DNA of 64,000 nt from WHSW01 sp963742205 (GCA_963742205.1 CAVUKZ010000006.1:186001-250000), one strand, 5' to 3'. Positions 19,585-28,591 are shown, counted from the stretch's first letter. The notes: generated by a model not told the origin, from the letters alone. Translations and numbers: made by a program.

Positions 19585-20038
19585 CCCCACCCCAGCGCCC
19601 GCCGCCGAGCAGGAGGTCCTGATCACGCGCATCTTCGAGGCTCCGCGGGAGCGGGTCTGGACGGCCTGGACCGACCCCGACCAAGTGGCCGCTTGGTTCG
19701 GGCCGGAGCACTTCGACACGCCCCCGGACAAGGTGCGAATCGACCTGCGGGTCGGCGGGCGTTACGAGCTCACGATGGTCCAGCGCGACAGCGGCCGCGA
19801 GTTCCCGGTCGGCTACGAGATCATCGAGCTCGATGAGCCCGCGCTGCTCGTCCTGCGCTCGGATCCGATGCCGGAGGCCGGCATGCACGAGCCCACCGTC
19901 ACCCGCGTTGAGCTTCACGACCACGGCGACAAGACGCGCATGACCTTGACCGACGGTCCCTACCCCGCGGGCGGCGGCCATGCCGAGGCCGGCTGGCGGT
20001 CGGCGTTCGACCAGCTCGAGGCGTTCGTCGACGGTTAG
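19577..20038 (+). CDS. SRPBCC (AHSA1-type) domain protein
   Basis: A 153-residue START-like protein of the activator-of-Hsp90-homologue-1 family. Starts at GTG 19577, overlapping the ArsR gene. Seen: ITRIFEAPRERVWTAWTDP and VAAWFGPEHF at the start, RVGGRYELTM in the middle and GWRSAFDQLEAF at the end, all family hallmarks. It forms a hydrophobic ligand pocket; the ligand and role are unknown in nearly all bacterial members. The stop codon overlaps that of the convergent arylamine N-acetyltransferase (TTAG shared). Confidence 0.9.
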   Translation: MSDPTPAPAAEQEVLITRIFEAPRERVWTAWTDPDQVAAWFGPEHFDTPPDKVRIDLRVGGRYELTMVQRDSGREFPVGYEIIELDEPALLVLRSDPMPEAGMHEPTVTRVELHDHGDKTRMTLTDGPYPAGGGHAEAGWRSAFDQLEAFVDG

Positions 20039-20895
20039 CGTCCCGCCGCGGCCTCGGCCGCGGCGTGGGCCTCGTGCTGAGCGACGGCGCGCGCCCAGAG
20101 GCGCTCCAGCCGCTCGGGGCCGAGGGCGTCGAGATCGATCCCGAACCCCTCCAGCGCGCCCGCGAACGCGTCGACGTCGCCCACCACCTCCCGCTCGCGC
20201 AGCCCCGGTCCGTCCACGAACCGGGTCCGGGCGCGGAGGCTGACGATGCGGTCGGCGGCCGGGCGCTGGACCATCAGGGTGCGGACGAAGCCCGACTCGG
20301 GCGAGGTCGAAAGCCGCTCGTGGTGGGGCGCGAAGTCGGCGAGGCTCGCGCGCCGATCGCCGAAGCGAAAGCCGGGCGACGAGCCGTGCTCGTGCTGGCC
20401 GAGCCACCAGCCGTCGCCGCCGTCGCGCTCGAGCTCGTACGTGAACGCGCCGACGCGGTGGCGGCCGGCGGTCAACGGCAGCGGTTCCACCGGCCCCTCG
20501 CCCCATCCGGCCTCGGCGATGTAGGGCCCGTCGGGCGTCTGCGCGACCAGCGCCAGGTGGTTGGTGGGCTCGCCGTCGGCGAACGCCGTGCGCTCGCCCA
20601 CGATGGCCTCACGGCGCTCGACCTCGAACCCGAGCGACTCGAGCAGGGTCAGCAGGACCGTGTTGACCTCGAAGCAGTAGCCGCCGCGGCCGCCGGCCAC
20701 GATCCGCTCGATCAGCGCCGGCGGGTCGAGCGGCCGCGACTCGCCCAGCTGGACGGCGAGGTCCTCGAACGGGACCCGGGTGACGAACGCGCCCACGGTC
20801 TCGCGCAGCCCGTCGGCGTCGGCGGACGGCTCGTGGTCGAGCCCGACGTGGCGCAGGAGCCGCTCGCGTGTGCCCGCGTCGATCCGAGCGCTCAT
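20035..20895 (-). CDS. nat: Arylamine N-acetyltransferase with Glu in the catalytic triad
   Basis: Acetyl-CoA:arylamine N-acetyltransferase, 286 residues, start ATG 20895. Catalytic Cys in RGGYCFEVN near residue 75 and catalytic His in NHLALV near 115 are in place. The third residue, normally Asp in DVGFG, falls in AEAGWG, so it appears to be Glu; a Cys-His-Glu triad has been reported for a Bacillus cereus NAT. C-terminal FRFGDRR and RTLMVQRPA are typical. The ATG overlaps the stop of the upstream flavoprotein fusion (ATGA), so the two are translationally coupled; why is unclear. NAT enzymes act on aromatic amines or hydrazines in the cytoplasm. Confidence 0.88.
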   Translation of the reverse strand: MSARIDAGTRERLLRHVGLDHEPSADADGLRETVGAFVTRVPFEDLAVQLGESRPLDPPALIERIVAGGRGGYCFEVNTVLLTLLESLGFEVERREAIVGERTAFADGEPTNHLALVAQTPDGPYIAEAGWGEGPVEPLPLTAGRHRVGAFTYELERDGGDGWWLGQHEHGSSPGFRFGDRRASLADFAPHHERLSTSPESGFVRTLMVQRPAADRIVSLRARTRFVDGPGLREREVVGDVDAFAGALEGFGIDLDALGPERLERLWARAVAQHEAHAAAEAAAGR

Positions 20896-22597
20896 CCGCG
20901 CTCGGCGACGCGCGGAGCGGCGGCGAGCCAGGAGTGGACGTCTGGGATCGCGACCGACGCTTCGCCGACGGCCGACGCGACCCGCTTCACGGCTCCGTGG
21001 CGGGTGTCGCCCACCGCGAACACGCCGGGGATGCTCGTCTCGTAGGGCGTGGGCGAGCGCTCGAGCGGCCAGTGCTCGCTGGCCTCGGCGCCGGCGCCCG
21101 TGAGGATGTGGCCGTTGGGCGCCAGGGCGATCTCCTCCGGCAGCCAGGAGGTATGCGGCCGGGCACCGATCAGGATGTAGAGCGCCGCGGCGCTGACGCG
21201 CCGCGCCTTCGCCGGTCGCGTTGTCACGCAGCTCGAGCCACTCGAGGCGCCCGTTTCCGCCGCCGTCGACGACCTCCGTCTTCGTCAGCACCTCGACGTT
21301 GGGGGTCGCGCGAACCGTCTCGCACAGATACTGCGACATGTCCTCGCCGAGCGAGGCGCCGCGGACCACCAGTCGCACGTGGGCTGCGGAGCGCGACAGG
21401 TGCAGCGCCGCCTGGCCGGCCGAGTTGCCCCCGCCGACGACGTAGACGTCCCCGGTGTCGAGGCCGAGGCTCTCGACGGTCGACGCGCCGTAGTAGACGC
21501 CGGCCCCCGACAGGGCCTCCAGCCCGGGGATGCCGATCCGGGCGTAGGTGACCCCGGTGGCGAGCAGGATCGCGCGCCCGGTGGCGACGTAGCCCTGATC
21601 GCACAGGACCCCGTACGGCTCGTTCTCGAGCTGGAGCTCGACCACCTCCCGGCTGACCGCGAACTCGACCCCGAACACCCACGCCTGCTGATAGGCGCGC
21701 TGCGCAAGCTCGGCCCCGGTGACGCCGCGGGCGAAGCCGAGGTAGTTGCGGATCAGCGAGCTCGAGCCCGCCTGGCCGCCGATCGTCTCCCGCTCCACCA
21801 CGAGGGTCCGCAGGCCCTCCGACTGCGCGTAGACCGCCGCGGAGAGACCGGCCGGACCGGCGCCCACGATCACCAGATCGAAGTCGGTGCGTTTCACGGA
21901 CCCGGTGTTGACGCCGAACGCCCTGACGATCTCCTCGTTGGCGGGGTCGACGAGCACGGTGCCGTCGCGCAGCCGGATCACCGGCCGCCCGGCGGCGTCC
22001 TGGTCGACGTCGGCGAGCAGCTCCTCCCCCCACTCGGAGTCCGGGGCGCAGAAGCCGTGCGGCACCCCGCTGCGGCGCAGCAGGTCGCGGATCTCGTGCG
22101 TCCGCGGCGACGTCGGGCTCGGCGATGATCGCGAGCTCGAACGAGCTGGGCGCGTGCTCGCGCGACCACTCGTGCAGGAACTCGGAGATCGCGCGATGGA
22201 ACTGCTCCTCCCCGGTCCGCGACGGCTTGAGGACGTAGTAGTCGGCCAGCCCCTTGGCCATCGCGTGCAGGATCGCCTCGGCCGTCGACGGGTCGCCCCA
22301 AGCGCCCCAGTCGATCAGCAGCGCGCGCTTGGCGTGCGGGTGCAGCTCGCGGGCGCGGTGGAGCACGTCGAAGCCCGGCCGCTCGGCCATCCAAACGTCG
22401 GCGAGCACGACCGCCACGTCCGCCCGCTCGTCCCGGAGGCGCTCGAGCTGGCCCTTGGCGGTCCCGGTGTCGCATTCACAGAACACCTGGTAGTCCTCGC
22501 CGTAGCGCCGACGCAGCTCGGCCTCGGTGCGCGCCAGCGCCTTGGGGTCGTCATCGGCGACGAGGATGATCGGCTGCAGCGTCGAGCTCACGACCAC
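20892..22597 (-). CDS. Fused response-regulator receiver / thioredoxin-reductase-like flavoprotein (two frameshifts)
   Basis: A receiver domain (residues 8-130) precedes a pyridine-nucleotide:disulfide oxidoreductase-like module; corrected length is about 567 residues. Receiver: VADDDP acidic pocket, VVLADVWM phospho-acceptor Asp, YYVLKPS Lys. Linker with HGFCAPDSEWGEELLAD. Flavoprotein: FAD motif VIVGAGPAGLSAA, VERETIGGQAG, NADPH motif VYVVGGGNSAGQAA, and C-terminal FAD motif GVFAVGDTRHG. The CxxC redox site of true thioredoxin reductases is replaced by YYGAST, so disulfide reduction is unlikely. Single extra bases near 22107 and 21222 split the gene into three frames; correction restores continuity. 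The start is GTG 22597 or 22591. This fusion architecture is known in actinobacteria. The nat gene follows with a 4-base overlap. Confidence 0.85.
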
Positions 22598-22699
22598 CAG
22601 TGTGGACGATCGGGACCGCCGCCTGCTCGTGCGCTAGAAATCTCGAAATGGAGTAGCGGCGGCGACAACGGAGGCGTCACCAGGCGGCGCGCCTGAGCG

Positions 22700-22831
22700 C
22701 TACGCGACCGCGACGAGCAGCACCAGCGCGATCGCGCCGGTGAGCATGCCTACCGCGAGCGCGATCAGATAGGCGGGCCACCCCAGCTTGGGGTCACTGA
22801 TCGCTCCGAACAGCCCCTTGTCAGCTCGCAC
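22700..22831 (-). CDS. Small membrane protein, 43 residues
   Basis: Short open frame from GTG 22831 to a TAG at 22700, with AGGTG six bases upstream of the start. The peptide begins VRADKGLFGAISDPKLGW and continues as one hydrophobic helix (PAYLIALAVGMLTGAIALVL). Codon third positions are mostly G/C, as in neighbouring genes. It fills the gap between the receiver-flavoprotein gene and the Thr-rich membrane protein. No homologue is recognised; a single-pass membrane micro-protein is the reading. Confidence 0.45.
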   Translation of the reverse strand: MRADKGLFGAISDPKLGWPAYLIALAVGMLTGAIALVLLVAVA

Positions 22832-22908
22832 GCAACACCTCAGCCGGGGCGTCCCATTCCCGATCGCCGCCGGTTCAAACCCATCGCGGCCTCCGTACCA
22901 TCGCGCCG

Positions 22909-23280
22909 ATGAGCGCCGACGACACGCCGCCGGAGAGCGAGCCCTCCGAACCGACCGATGAGGACGCTGAGGCCCCGGCCGCGGGGCTGGACCGCCGCGC
23001 TCGCCTGGCGCTGATCGCGCTCGCGGCGCTCGCCGCCGGCCTCGGCGTGGCGCTGGCGCTGATCGTCTCCGACCCGCCCAGCGAGAAGGTCTTCGTCACC
23101 GACACCGTGACGAAGACCAAGACCCCCACGACGACGACCGTGACCACCTCCACGCTCGTGACCACGGTGACCACGAGCACGACGACGAGCACCGACGAGA
23201 CGGTCACCGAGACGACGACGGAGACCGCGGAACCCGAGACGAGCACGGTGACCACGACGGTCACCGAGCCGGGGCCCTAG
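22909..23280 (+). CDS. Single-pass membrane protein with Thr-rich extracellular tail
   Basis: A 123-residue protein in three parts: an acidic cytoplasmic N-terminus (residues 1-28, ESEPSEPTDEDAEAP), one membrane helix at about 32-54 (ALIALAALAAGLGVALALIV), and a tail made largely of Thr, Val, Ser and Glu (VTTSTLVTTVTTSTTTSTDE). The tail has no cysteines and looks extended, like a wall-spanning stalk or an O-mannosylation target as found on actinobacterial cell-surface proteins. The function is unknown. It converges with the hydrolase gene, with nine bases between stop codons. Confidence 0.7.
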   Translation: MSADDTPPESEPSEPTDEDAEAPAAGLDRRARLALIALAALAAGLGVALALIVSDPPSEKVFVTDTVTKTKTPTTTTVTTSTLVTTVTTSTTTSTDETVTETTTETAEPETSTVTTTVTEPGP

Positions 23281-23289
23281 CCCGGCGGC

Positions 23290-24705
23290 TCAGCCGTGGC
23301 GCTCGACGAACCGCCGCACCCAGTCGCGGGCCTTGTAGCGGCCGCCGTAGAGCGAGGGCACGTGGCCGCCGTTGCGGGCGATCCGCAAGCGGGCGTCGGC
23401 GAAATGGTCGGCGACGGACGCCGCCTCGACCGGGCTGGTGACGTTGTCGAGCTCGCCAGAGATCACCAGGGTGGGCATCCGCGGCGCGGGCGCGCCTACC
23501 GGGGCCGGGGGCTCATACAGCGGGCTCGGCTTCGGCCACGCCTGGCACTCCGTGTAGCCGGCGACGGACTCCAGGGCGACCTCGCGCGGCGTGAACGGCT
23601 TGAAGGCGCCCTGGGGGTACTTCCGCACCGCCGCGTGGAGCTGGCGCCGGCGCTCCGCCTTCCCCGCCCGCTTGTCCCACAGCATCGGATAGTCGTTGCA
23701 GCTCACCGCGAGCTCGTCGCCGCGTGAGTAGGCGCGGTAGATGCCGTACGGACCCGGGTCGGCCTCGGTCAGGCGCTTGTAGGGCCGGCGGTTGCCGTGC
23801 AGGTAGGCGCTGATCGCCTCGTCGATCTTGAGGAAGTTGCGCAGCGGGGGCTCGTAGCCGCCGGAGGCGATCGCGTCCAGCAGCGGCCCGACGCCACGGG
23901 GCGTCCGACGCAGCTGCGCGACCATGCGGCCCAGGCGGCGGTACGCGTTGCCCGAGCACGCGGCGGCGCGGTTGCAGGCGATCTGCAGCGCCCGGACCCC
24001 GTTCTGCCACAGGCTCGGATACCAGGGGCTCTCGCCGCGCACCGGGTAGGCGCTGTCGAGGACGAGCGCGGCGAGCGAGTCGCCGTGGCGGTAGGCGTAG
24101 GACTGGGCCAGGAAGGTGCCGTACGAATCGCCGTACAGGTCGATCCGGCCGAGGCCGAGCGTGCGCCGGACGTCGTCGATGTCGTCGGCGGCGGCCGAGG
24201 TCCGGTAGGACTCGTAGTGGTCGCCGAGGATCCGGGCGCACTGGGCGACGCCCTCGCGGTCGGTGCCGTACCCCTTCTGGAGCTTCGGGCAGTTGATCGC
24301 GCGCGAGTGTCCGGTGCCGCGCATGTCCACCAGCACGAGGTCGTGGCGGCGAAGCACCGGCCCGAACATGTGGATGTAGTAGCGGGCGCTGGAGATCGAG
24401 CCGTAGCCCGGCCCGCCCTCGACGGCGAAGATCGGGCGCTTCGCCGGCGCGTCGGTGTCACCGCGGCGGCGCACGGCGAACCGGACCCGCGTGGTGCCGA
24501 GCGATGGGTCCGCGCGCTCGTACGGCACCTTGATCGTCCCGCAGCGCAGCCGCCGTGGCCGCGCGTGCTTTGGGCACGGCCCGAGCTTGGCGCCGGCCTT
24601 CGCGGGTGCCGAGGGCTCGGCCGAGCCGGACGACCCGACCGCGGAGGACGTAACCCCCGTGATCGCCGCGATCACGACCGCCACTCCGATCCGAGCCCTG
24701 CCCAT
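23290..24705 (-). CDS. Secreted alpha/beta hydrolase (tripeptidyl aminopeptidase-like, S33)
   Basis: A 471-residue exported hydrolase: signal peptide at residues 5-30, then an alpha/beta fold with VEGGPGYGS (oxyanion loop), VDMRGTGHS, nucleophile elbow GDSYGTF near residue 193, TECQAWP, the acid loop GELDNVTSP and catalytic His in NGGHVPS. This pattern fits the TAP-like C-terminal group related to Streptomyces tripeptidyl aminopeptidases and SlpE. The likely role is clipping peptides outside the cell. Cysteines in GPCPKH and LRCGTI near the N-terminus could form a disulfide. Divergent from the YcaQ-like gene. Confidence 0.88.
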   Translation of the reverse strand: MGRARIGVAVVIAAITGVTSSAVGSSGSAEPSAPAKAGAKLGPCPKHARPRRLRCGTIKVPYERADPSLGTTRVRFAVRRRGDTDAPAKRPIFAVEGGPGYGSISSARYYIHMFGPVLRRHDLVLVDMRGTGHSRAINCPKLQKGYGTDREGVAQCARILGDHYESYRTSAAADDIDDVRRTLGLGRIDLYGDSYGTFLAQSYAYRHGDSLAALVLDSAYPVRGESPWYPSLWQNGVRALQIACNRAAACSGNAYRRLGRMVAQLRRTPRGVGPLLDAIASGGYEPPLRNFLKIDEAISAYLHGNRRPYKRLTEADPGPYGIYRAYSRGDELAVSCNDYPMLWDKRAGKAERRRQLHAAVRKYPQGAFKPFTPREVALESVAGYTECQAWPKPSPLYEPPAPVGAPAPRMPTLVISGELDNVTSPVEAASVADHFADARLRIARNGGHVPSLYGGRYKARDWVRRFVERHG

Positions 24706-24746
24706 CGCAGGATTGTCGCCGATCGCGCTCTTTAGGATCGGCCGCC

Positions 24747-25927
24747 GTGCCGCGAGCGACCCATAGCCACCGTTTGCGCATCTCCTCCTCCGAGGCGCGG
24801 CGGCTGGCGCTCGGCGCGCAGGGCTTCGCCGACCCGCGCCCGGACGGTGAGCCGGGCGGGTGGGATCTGCGGCGGGTCCTCAAGCGCGTCGCGCTGCTGC
24901 AGATCGACTCGGTCAACGTGCTCGAGCGCGCGCACTATCTGCCCGGCGTTCAGCCGTCTCGGTCCCTACCCCACCGCCGCGCTCGACCGGCTCTCTCAGC
25001 GGGCGCCGCGACGGCTGTTCGAGTACTGGGGGCACGAGGCGTCGCTGATCGGCGTCGACCTCCATCCGCTGCTGCGATGGCGCATGGAGCGGGCCGAGCA
25101 CGAGGCCTGGGGCAGCATGCTGCGCGTCCAAGACGAGCGGCCCGAGCTGGTCGAGAGCGTCCTCGATCAGGTCCGCGAGCGCGGGCCGATCGCCGCCTCG
25201 GAGCTCGAGGAGAAGCGCTCGCGGCGCACCGGGCCGTGGTGGGACTGGTCGGACTCCAAACGAGCGATCGAGTGGCTGTTCTTCATCGGGCAGGTGACGG
25301 CGGCCAGGCGGCGGCGCTTCGAGCGGCTCTACGACCTGCCGGAGCGGGTCATCCCGAAGGAGGTGCTCGCCGCCCCGACGCCCGCTCCCGACGAGGCACA
25401 GCGCGAGCTCCTGCGAATCGCCTCGCGGGCACTCGGGGTCGCCGCCGAGCGCGATCTGCGCGACTACTTCCGGCTCGCGGCCGCGACGGCGAAGGTGCGG
25501 ATCGCGGAGCTGGTCGAGGCCGGCGACCTGATTCCCGGTCGAGGTGGAGGGCTGGGGCCGCACGCCGGGATACCTCGCCGCCGGCGCCCGGATCCCTCGG
25601 CGGGTCGAGGCGACCGCACTGGTCGGGCCGTTCGACTCGGTTCTCTGGGAGCGCAGCCGCCTGCGGCGGATCTGGGACTTCGACTTCCGGCTGGAGATCT
25701 ACGTCCCGGCGCCGAAGCGGGTCCACGGCTACTACGTGCTGCCGTTTCTGCTCGGCGACCGGTTCGTCGCCCGGGTGGACCTGAAGGCCGACCGCGCGGC
25801 GGGAGTGCTGCGGGTGCCGGCCGTCCATCTCGAGCCCGGCGCCCCACCCGAGACCGCGGACGCGCTCGACGCCGAGCTCTCCACGTTGGCAAGCTGGCTC
25901 GGGCTGGAGCGCGATGCGACCTCCTGA
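24747..25927 (+). CDS. YcaQ-like winged-helix DNA glycosylase family protein (two frameshifts)
   Basis: Related to the crosslink-repair DNA glycosylase YcaQ / AlkX family (Pfam HTH_42), which unhook damaged bases and DNA crosslinks. GTG start at 24747. Frame 1 carries RISSSEARRLALGAQGF and LLQIDSVNVLERAHYLP. An extra base near 24952 shifts to FSRLGPYP and EYWGHEASLIGVDLHPLLRW; an extra base in the CCC run near 25528 shifts to VEGWGRTPGYLA and VGPFDSVLWERSRLRRIWDF, ending at 25927. Corrected length is about 392 residues, normal for the family. The QIDSV and EYWGH motifs are diagnostic. It overlaps the next SDR start by 14 bases. Confidence 0.85.
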
Positions 25928-26741
25928 AGAGATCACGGCGCTGGTCACCGGAGCCACCGACGGGCTCGGGCGCAGCGTCGCGACCCAGCTCGCCAAGCGC
26001 GGCGCCCGCGTGCTCGTCCACGGCCGCGACCACGAGCGCGCCGAGGCGACCGTGCGGGAGATCCGCGAGGCAACCGATAACGACCGGGTCGAGCCGCAGC
26101 TCGCCGACTTCGCGTCGCTCGCCGAGGTGCGCGAGCTCGCCGAGCGCGTGGCGGAGACCGCCCCGGAGCTCAATCTGCTGATCAACAACGCCGGGATCGG
26201 CAGCGGGATGCCGGAGGGACCGGAGCGCCGCGAGAGCCGCGACGGGGTCGAGCTGCGCTTCGCCGTCAACTACCTGGCCGGGTTCGTGCTCACCGAGAGC
26301 CTGCTGCCGCTGCTGCGCAGCAACGCCCCGGCGCGCATCGTGCAGGTGTCGTCGCTCGGCCAGGCGCCGATCGACTTCGAGGACCCGATGCTGAACCGCG
26401 CCTACGACGGGGTGCGCGCCTACTCGCAGTCGAAGCTCGCCCAGATCCTGTACGCGGCCGAGCTCGCCGAGTCGATTCCGCCCGACGAGCTGACCGTCAA
26501 CAGCCTGCACCCCGCCACGTTCATGCCGACGAAGATGGTGCTGGAGGAACGCGGCGCCGCGGTCGACACGCTCGAGCTCGGGACGCGCTCGACGCTGCGC
26601 CTGGCGCTCGACCCGGCGCTCGACGGCGTCTCGGGCCGGTTCTTCGACCGGCTCGACGAGAGCGCGCCCAACCCGCAGGCGTTCGATCCCGAGGCTCGCG
26701 CGCGGCTGCGGGCACTGAGCCTGGAGCTGAGCGGGGGCTAG
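25914..26741 (+). CDS. SDR family oxidoreductase (retinol-dehydrogenase-like)
   Basis: A 275-residue short-chain dehydrogenase. NAD(P) motif TGATDGLGRS near residue 12, basic residues in VLVHGRDHER suggesting NADP preference, LLINNAGIGS near 94, FAVNYLAGFVLTESLLPLL, catalytic Ser in VSSLGQ, and the YSQSK Tyr-Lys pair near 170. The layout matches the WWOX/retinol dehydrogenase-like group of large-substrate SDRs. Starts inside the end of the YcaQ-like gene, suggesting co-transcription. The histidine kinase gene follows six bases later, so all may lie in one operon. The substrate is unknown. Confidence 0.88.
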   Translation: MRPPEEITALVTGATDGLGRSVATQLAKRGARVLVHGRDHERAEATVREIREATDNDRVEPQLADFASLAEVRELAERVAETAPELNLLINNAGIGSGMPEGPERRESRDGVELRFAVNYLAGFVLTESLLPLLRSNAPARIVQVSSLGQAPIDFEDPMLNRAYDGVRAYSQSKLAQILYAAELAESIPPDELTVNSLHPATFMPTKMVLEERGAAVDTLELGTRSTLRLALDPALDGVSGRFFDRLDESAPNPQAFDPEARARLRALSLELSGG

Positions 26742-26747
26742 CCGGCG

Positions 26748-27875
26748 ATGACCGAGGCACTGAGCCCGGCGCTGCGCGCGGTCAGCGACGCGGTGCTCGC
26801 GGTGGCCTCGGAGCTCTCGGTCGAGGAGGTGCTCCAGCGGCTGGTCGACCGCGCTCGCGAGCTCGTCGGCGCGCGTTACGCGGCGCTCGGGATCCCGGAC
26901 GGCGATGGCGGCTTCACCCGCTTCCTCGTGGCCGGGATGAGCGACGAGCTGATCGCCGAGATGGGGCCGCTGCCGCGCACGCACGGCATGCTCGGGGCGA
27001 TGCTCGATGCCTCCGAGCCCTTCCGCACCGACGACATCCACACCGACCCGCGATTTCGCGGCTGGTGGCCGGCAGCCCACCCGGACATGCGCTCGTTCCT
27101 GGGCGTGCCGATCGTCGCGGCCGAGGGCGTGATCGGCGCCTTCTATCTGACCGAGAAGGAGAGCGGGCCGCGGTTTGAGCCCGCCGACCAGGAGATGATC
27201 GAGTTGCTGGCGGCGCACGCGGCGATCGCGATCACCAACGCCCGCCTGTACGAGGCGAGCCGCGAGCTGTCGGCGCTTTCCGAGCGCAACCGGCTGGCGC
27301 TCGAGCTTCACGACGTCGTCAGCCAGAAGCTGTTCAGCGTCGTGCTGACCGCCGAGGCCGCGGCGACGCTGCTCGACCGCGACCCCGACGCAGCCCGGGT
27401 GCGGCTGGAGCGCGTCGGGACCCTCGCTCGCGAGTCGCTCGACGACCTGCGCTCCCTGATCGACGAGCTGCGCCCGCCCGAGCTGGAGCGCGACGGGCTC
27501 GCGGCGGCGCTGCGCAAGCACGTCGAGGTGCTGGCGCCCCTGCATCAGGCGGCGATCGAGGCGGACCTCGACGAGGTGCCCGCTGACGCCGAGCGCGACC
27601 GCCAGGTGCTGCGCATCGCGCAGGAGGCGCTCAACAATGCCCTCCGCCACGCCGCCGCGACCCGGGTTGAGGTGGCGCTGCGCGCGCCGGACGGCGGGCT
27701 GGAGCTCGAGGTCGCCGACGACGGGATCGGCTTCGACCCGGACGACCCGGAGCTTCGGGCGCGACGCCTCGGGCTGACCTCGATGGAGGAGCGGGCGGCG
27801 CGGATCGACGGCGCCCTGGAGATCGACTCGGTCGCGGGCCGGGGCACGCGGGTGCGGCTGCGGGTCGGACGGTGA
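26748..27875 (+). CDS. GAF-domain sensor histidine kinase (NarL-type, HisKA_3)
   Basis: A 375-residue cytoplasmic kinase. The GAF domain covers about residues 22-165 (VGARYAALGIPDGDGGFTRF, FLGVPIVAAEGVIGAFYL), resembling sensors that bind heme, flavin or small molecules; candidate ligand residues include His in PRTHG and DDIHTDPRF. The HisKA_3 dimerisation helix has the phospho-acceptor His in ELHDVVSQKLFS near 186. HATPase_c: N-box ALNNALRHA, G1 box VADDGIGFDP, GRGTRVRL. No membrane segment is present, so the signal is cytoplasmic. The stop overlaps the start of the cognate response regulator by 4 bases. Confidence 0.93.
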   Translation: MTEALSPALRAVSDAVLAVASELSVEEVLQRLVDRARELVGARYAALGIPDGDGGFTRFLVAGMSDELIAEMGPLPRTHGMLGAMLDASEPFRTDDIHTDPRFRGWWPAAHPDMRSFLGVPIVAAEGVIGAFYLTEKESGPRFEPADQEMIELLAAHAAIAITNARLYEASRELSALSERNRLALELHDVVSQKLFSVVLTAEAAATLLDRDPDAARVRLERVGTLARESLDDLRSLIDELRPPELERDGLAAALRKHVEVLAPLHQAAIEADLDEVPADAERDRQVLRIAQEALNNALRHAAATRVEVALRAPDGGLELEVADDGIGFDPDDPELRARRLGLTSMEERAARIDGALEIDSVAGRGTRVRLRVGR

Positions 27876-28516
27876 GCGAGGCGATCGCGGTCCTGCTCGT
27901 GGACGATCACGCGGTCGTCCGCGAGGGGCTCCGTACGTTCCTCGAGCTCCAGGACGGGATCGACGTGGTCGGCGAGGCGGCCGACGGCGAGGCGGCGGTG
28001 CGCGAGGCCGAACGCGTGCGCCCCGACGTGATCCTCATGGACCTCGTGATGCCAAGGCTCGACGGCGTCGGCGCGATGCGCGAGCTGCGCCGGCGGGTAC
28101 CCGAGAGCCGGGTCATCGTGCTCACCAGCTTCGCCGACGACGAGCGGCTGCTGGGCGCGATCCGCGCCGGCGCGGCGGGCTATCTGCTCAAGAACGCCGA
28201 GCCGCAGGAGGTCGTGCGGGCCGTCCGGGCGGCAAGCGCCGGGCAGACGCTGCTGGATCCCGCCGTCGCCGCCCGCGTGGTCGAGTCGATCGCCGACCGC
28301 GACCAGGTCGCCGGCGCGGAGAGCCTCACCCCGCGCGAGCGCGAGGTGCTCCGGCTGATCGCGCGCGGGCGCTCAAACAAGCTGATCGCGCGCGAGCTCG
28401 GGATCGCCGAGAAGACGGTCAAGACGCACGTCGGCCACGTGCTGGCGAAGCTCGGGGTGACCGACCGCACCCAGGCGGCGGTGATCGCCGTCCGCACCGG
28501 CCTCGCGGACGATTAG
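27872..28516 (+). CDS. LuxR/NarL family response regulator
   Basis: A 214-residue two-component regulator. Receiver domain: VDDHAVVREG acidic pair, phospho-acceptor Asp in VILMDLVMP, Thr in VIVLTSF, Lys in GYLLKNAEP. C-terminal LuxR-type HTH: LTPREREVLRLIARGRSNKL and the recognition helix IAEKTVKTHVGHVLAKLGV. GTG start at 27872 within the kinase stop. All phosphorylation residues are intact. A perfect 12-base palindrome (GGTCCTAGGACC at 28535-28546) lies directly downstream and before the next SDR gene and is a candidate binding site. Confidence 0.94.
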   Translation: MSEAIAVLLVDDHAVVREGLRTFLELQDGIDVVGEAADGEAAVREAERVRPDVILMDLVMPRLDGVGAMRELRRRVPESRVIVLTSFADDERLLGAIRAGAAGYLLKNAEPQEVVRAVRAASAGQTLLDPAVAARVVESIADRDQVAGAESLTPREREVLRLIARGRSNKLIARELGIAEKTVKTHVGHVLAKLGVTDRTQAAVIAVRTGLADD

Positions 28517-28534
28517 AGCCTCTCCCCCGCCGGA

Positions 28535-28546
28535 GGTCCTAGGACC
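28535..28546. promoter_or_regulatory. Perfect palindrome GGTCCTAGGACC, candidate operator
   Basis: A 12-base perfect palindrome 18 bases after the response-regulator stop and 45 bases before the SDR start at 28592, followed by an AT-richer stretch (AAATACCCCTATGAAG) that could hold a -10 element. Dimeric LuxR-type regulators bind such symmetric sites, so the adjacent regulator is the obvious candidate. Inference from position only; it is too short to act as a good terminator. Confidence 0.4.
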
Positions 28547-28591
28547 AAATACCCCTATGAAGTGCGACCGGACCGGATCTACGGTGAGCGC

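Noticed and set aside
25464..27650. Very long open frame on the minus strand opposite the SDR and kinase genes (728 codons)
   Set aside because: It is a high-GC shadow of real plus-strand genes with clear domains; its translation is Arg/Gly/Leu-rich with no motif. The same applies to 30271-32628, 44942-46309, 46895-48421 and 53177-54880 on the minus strand.
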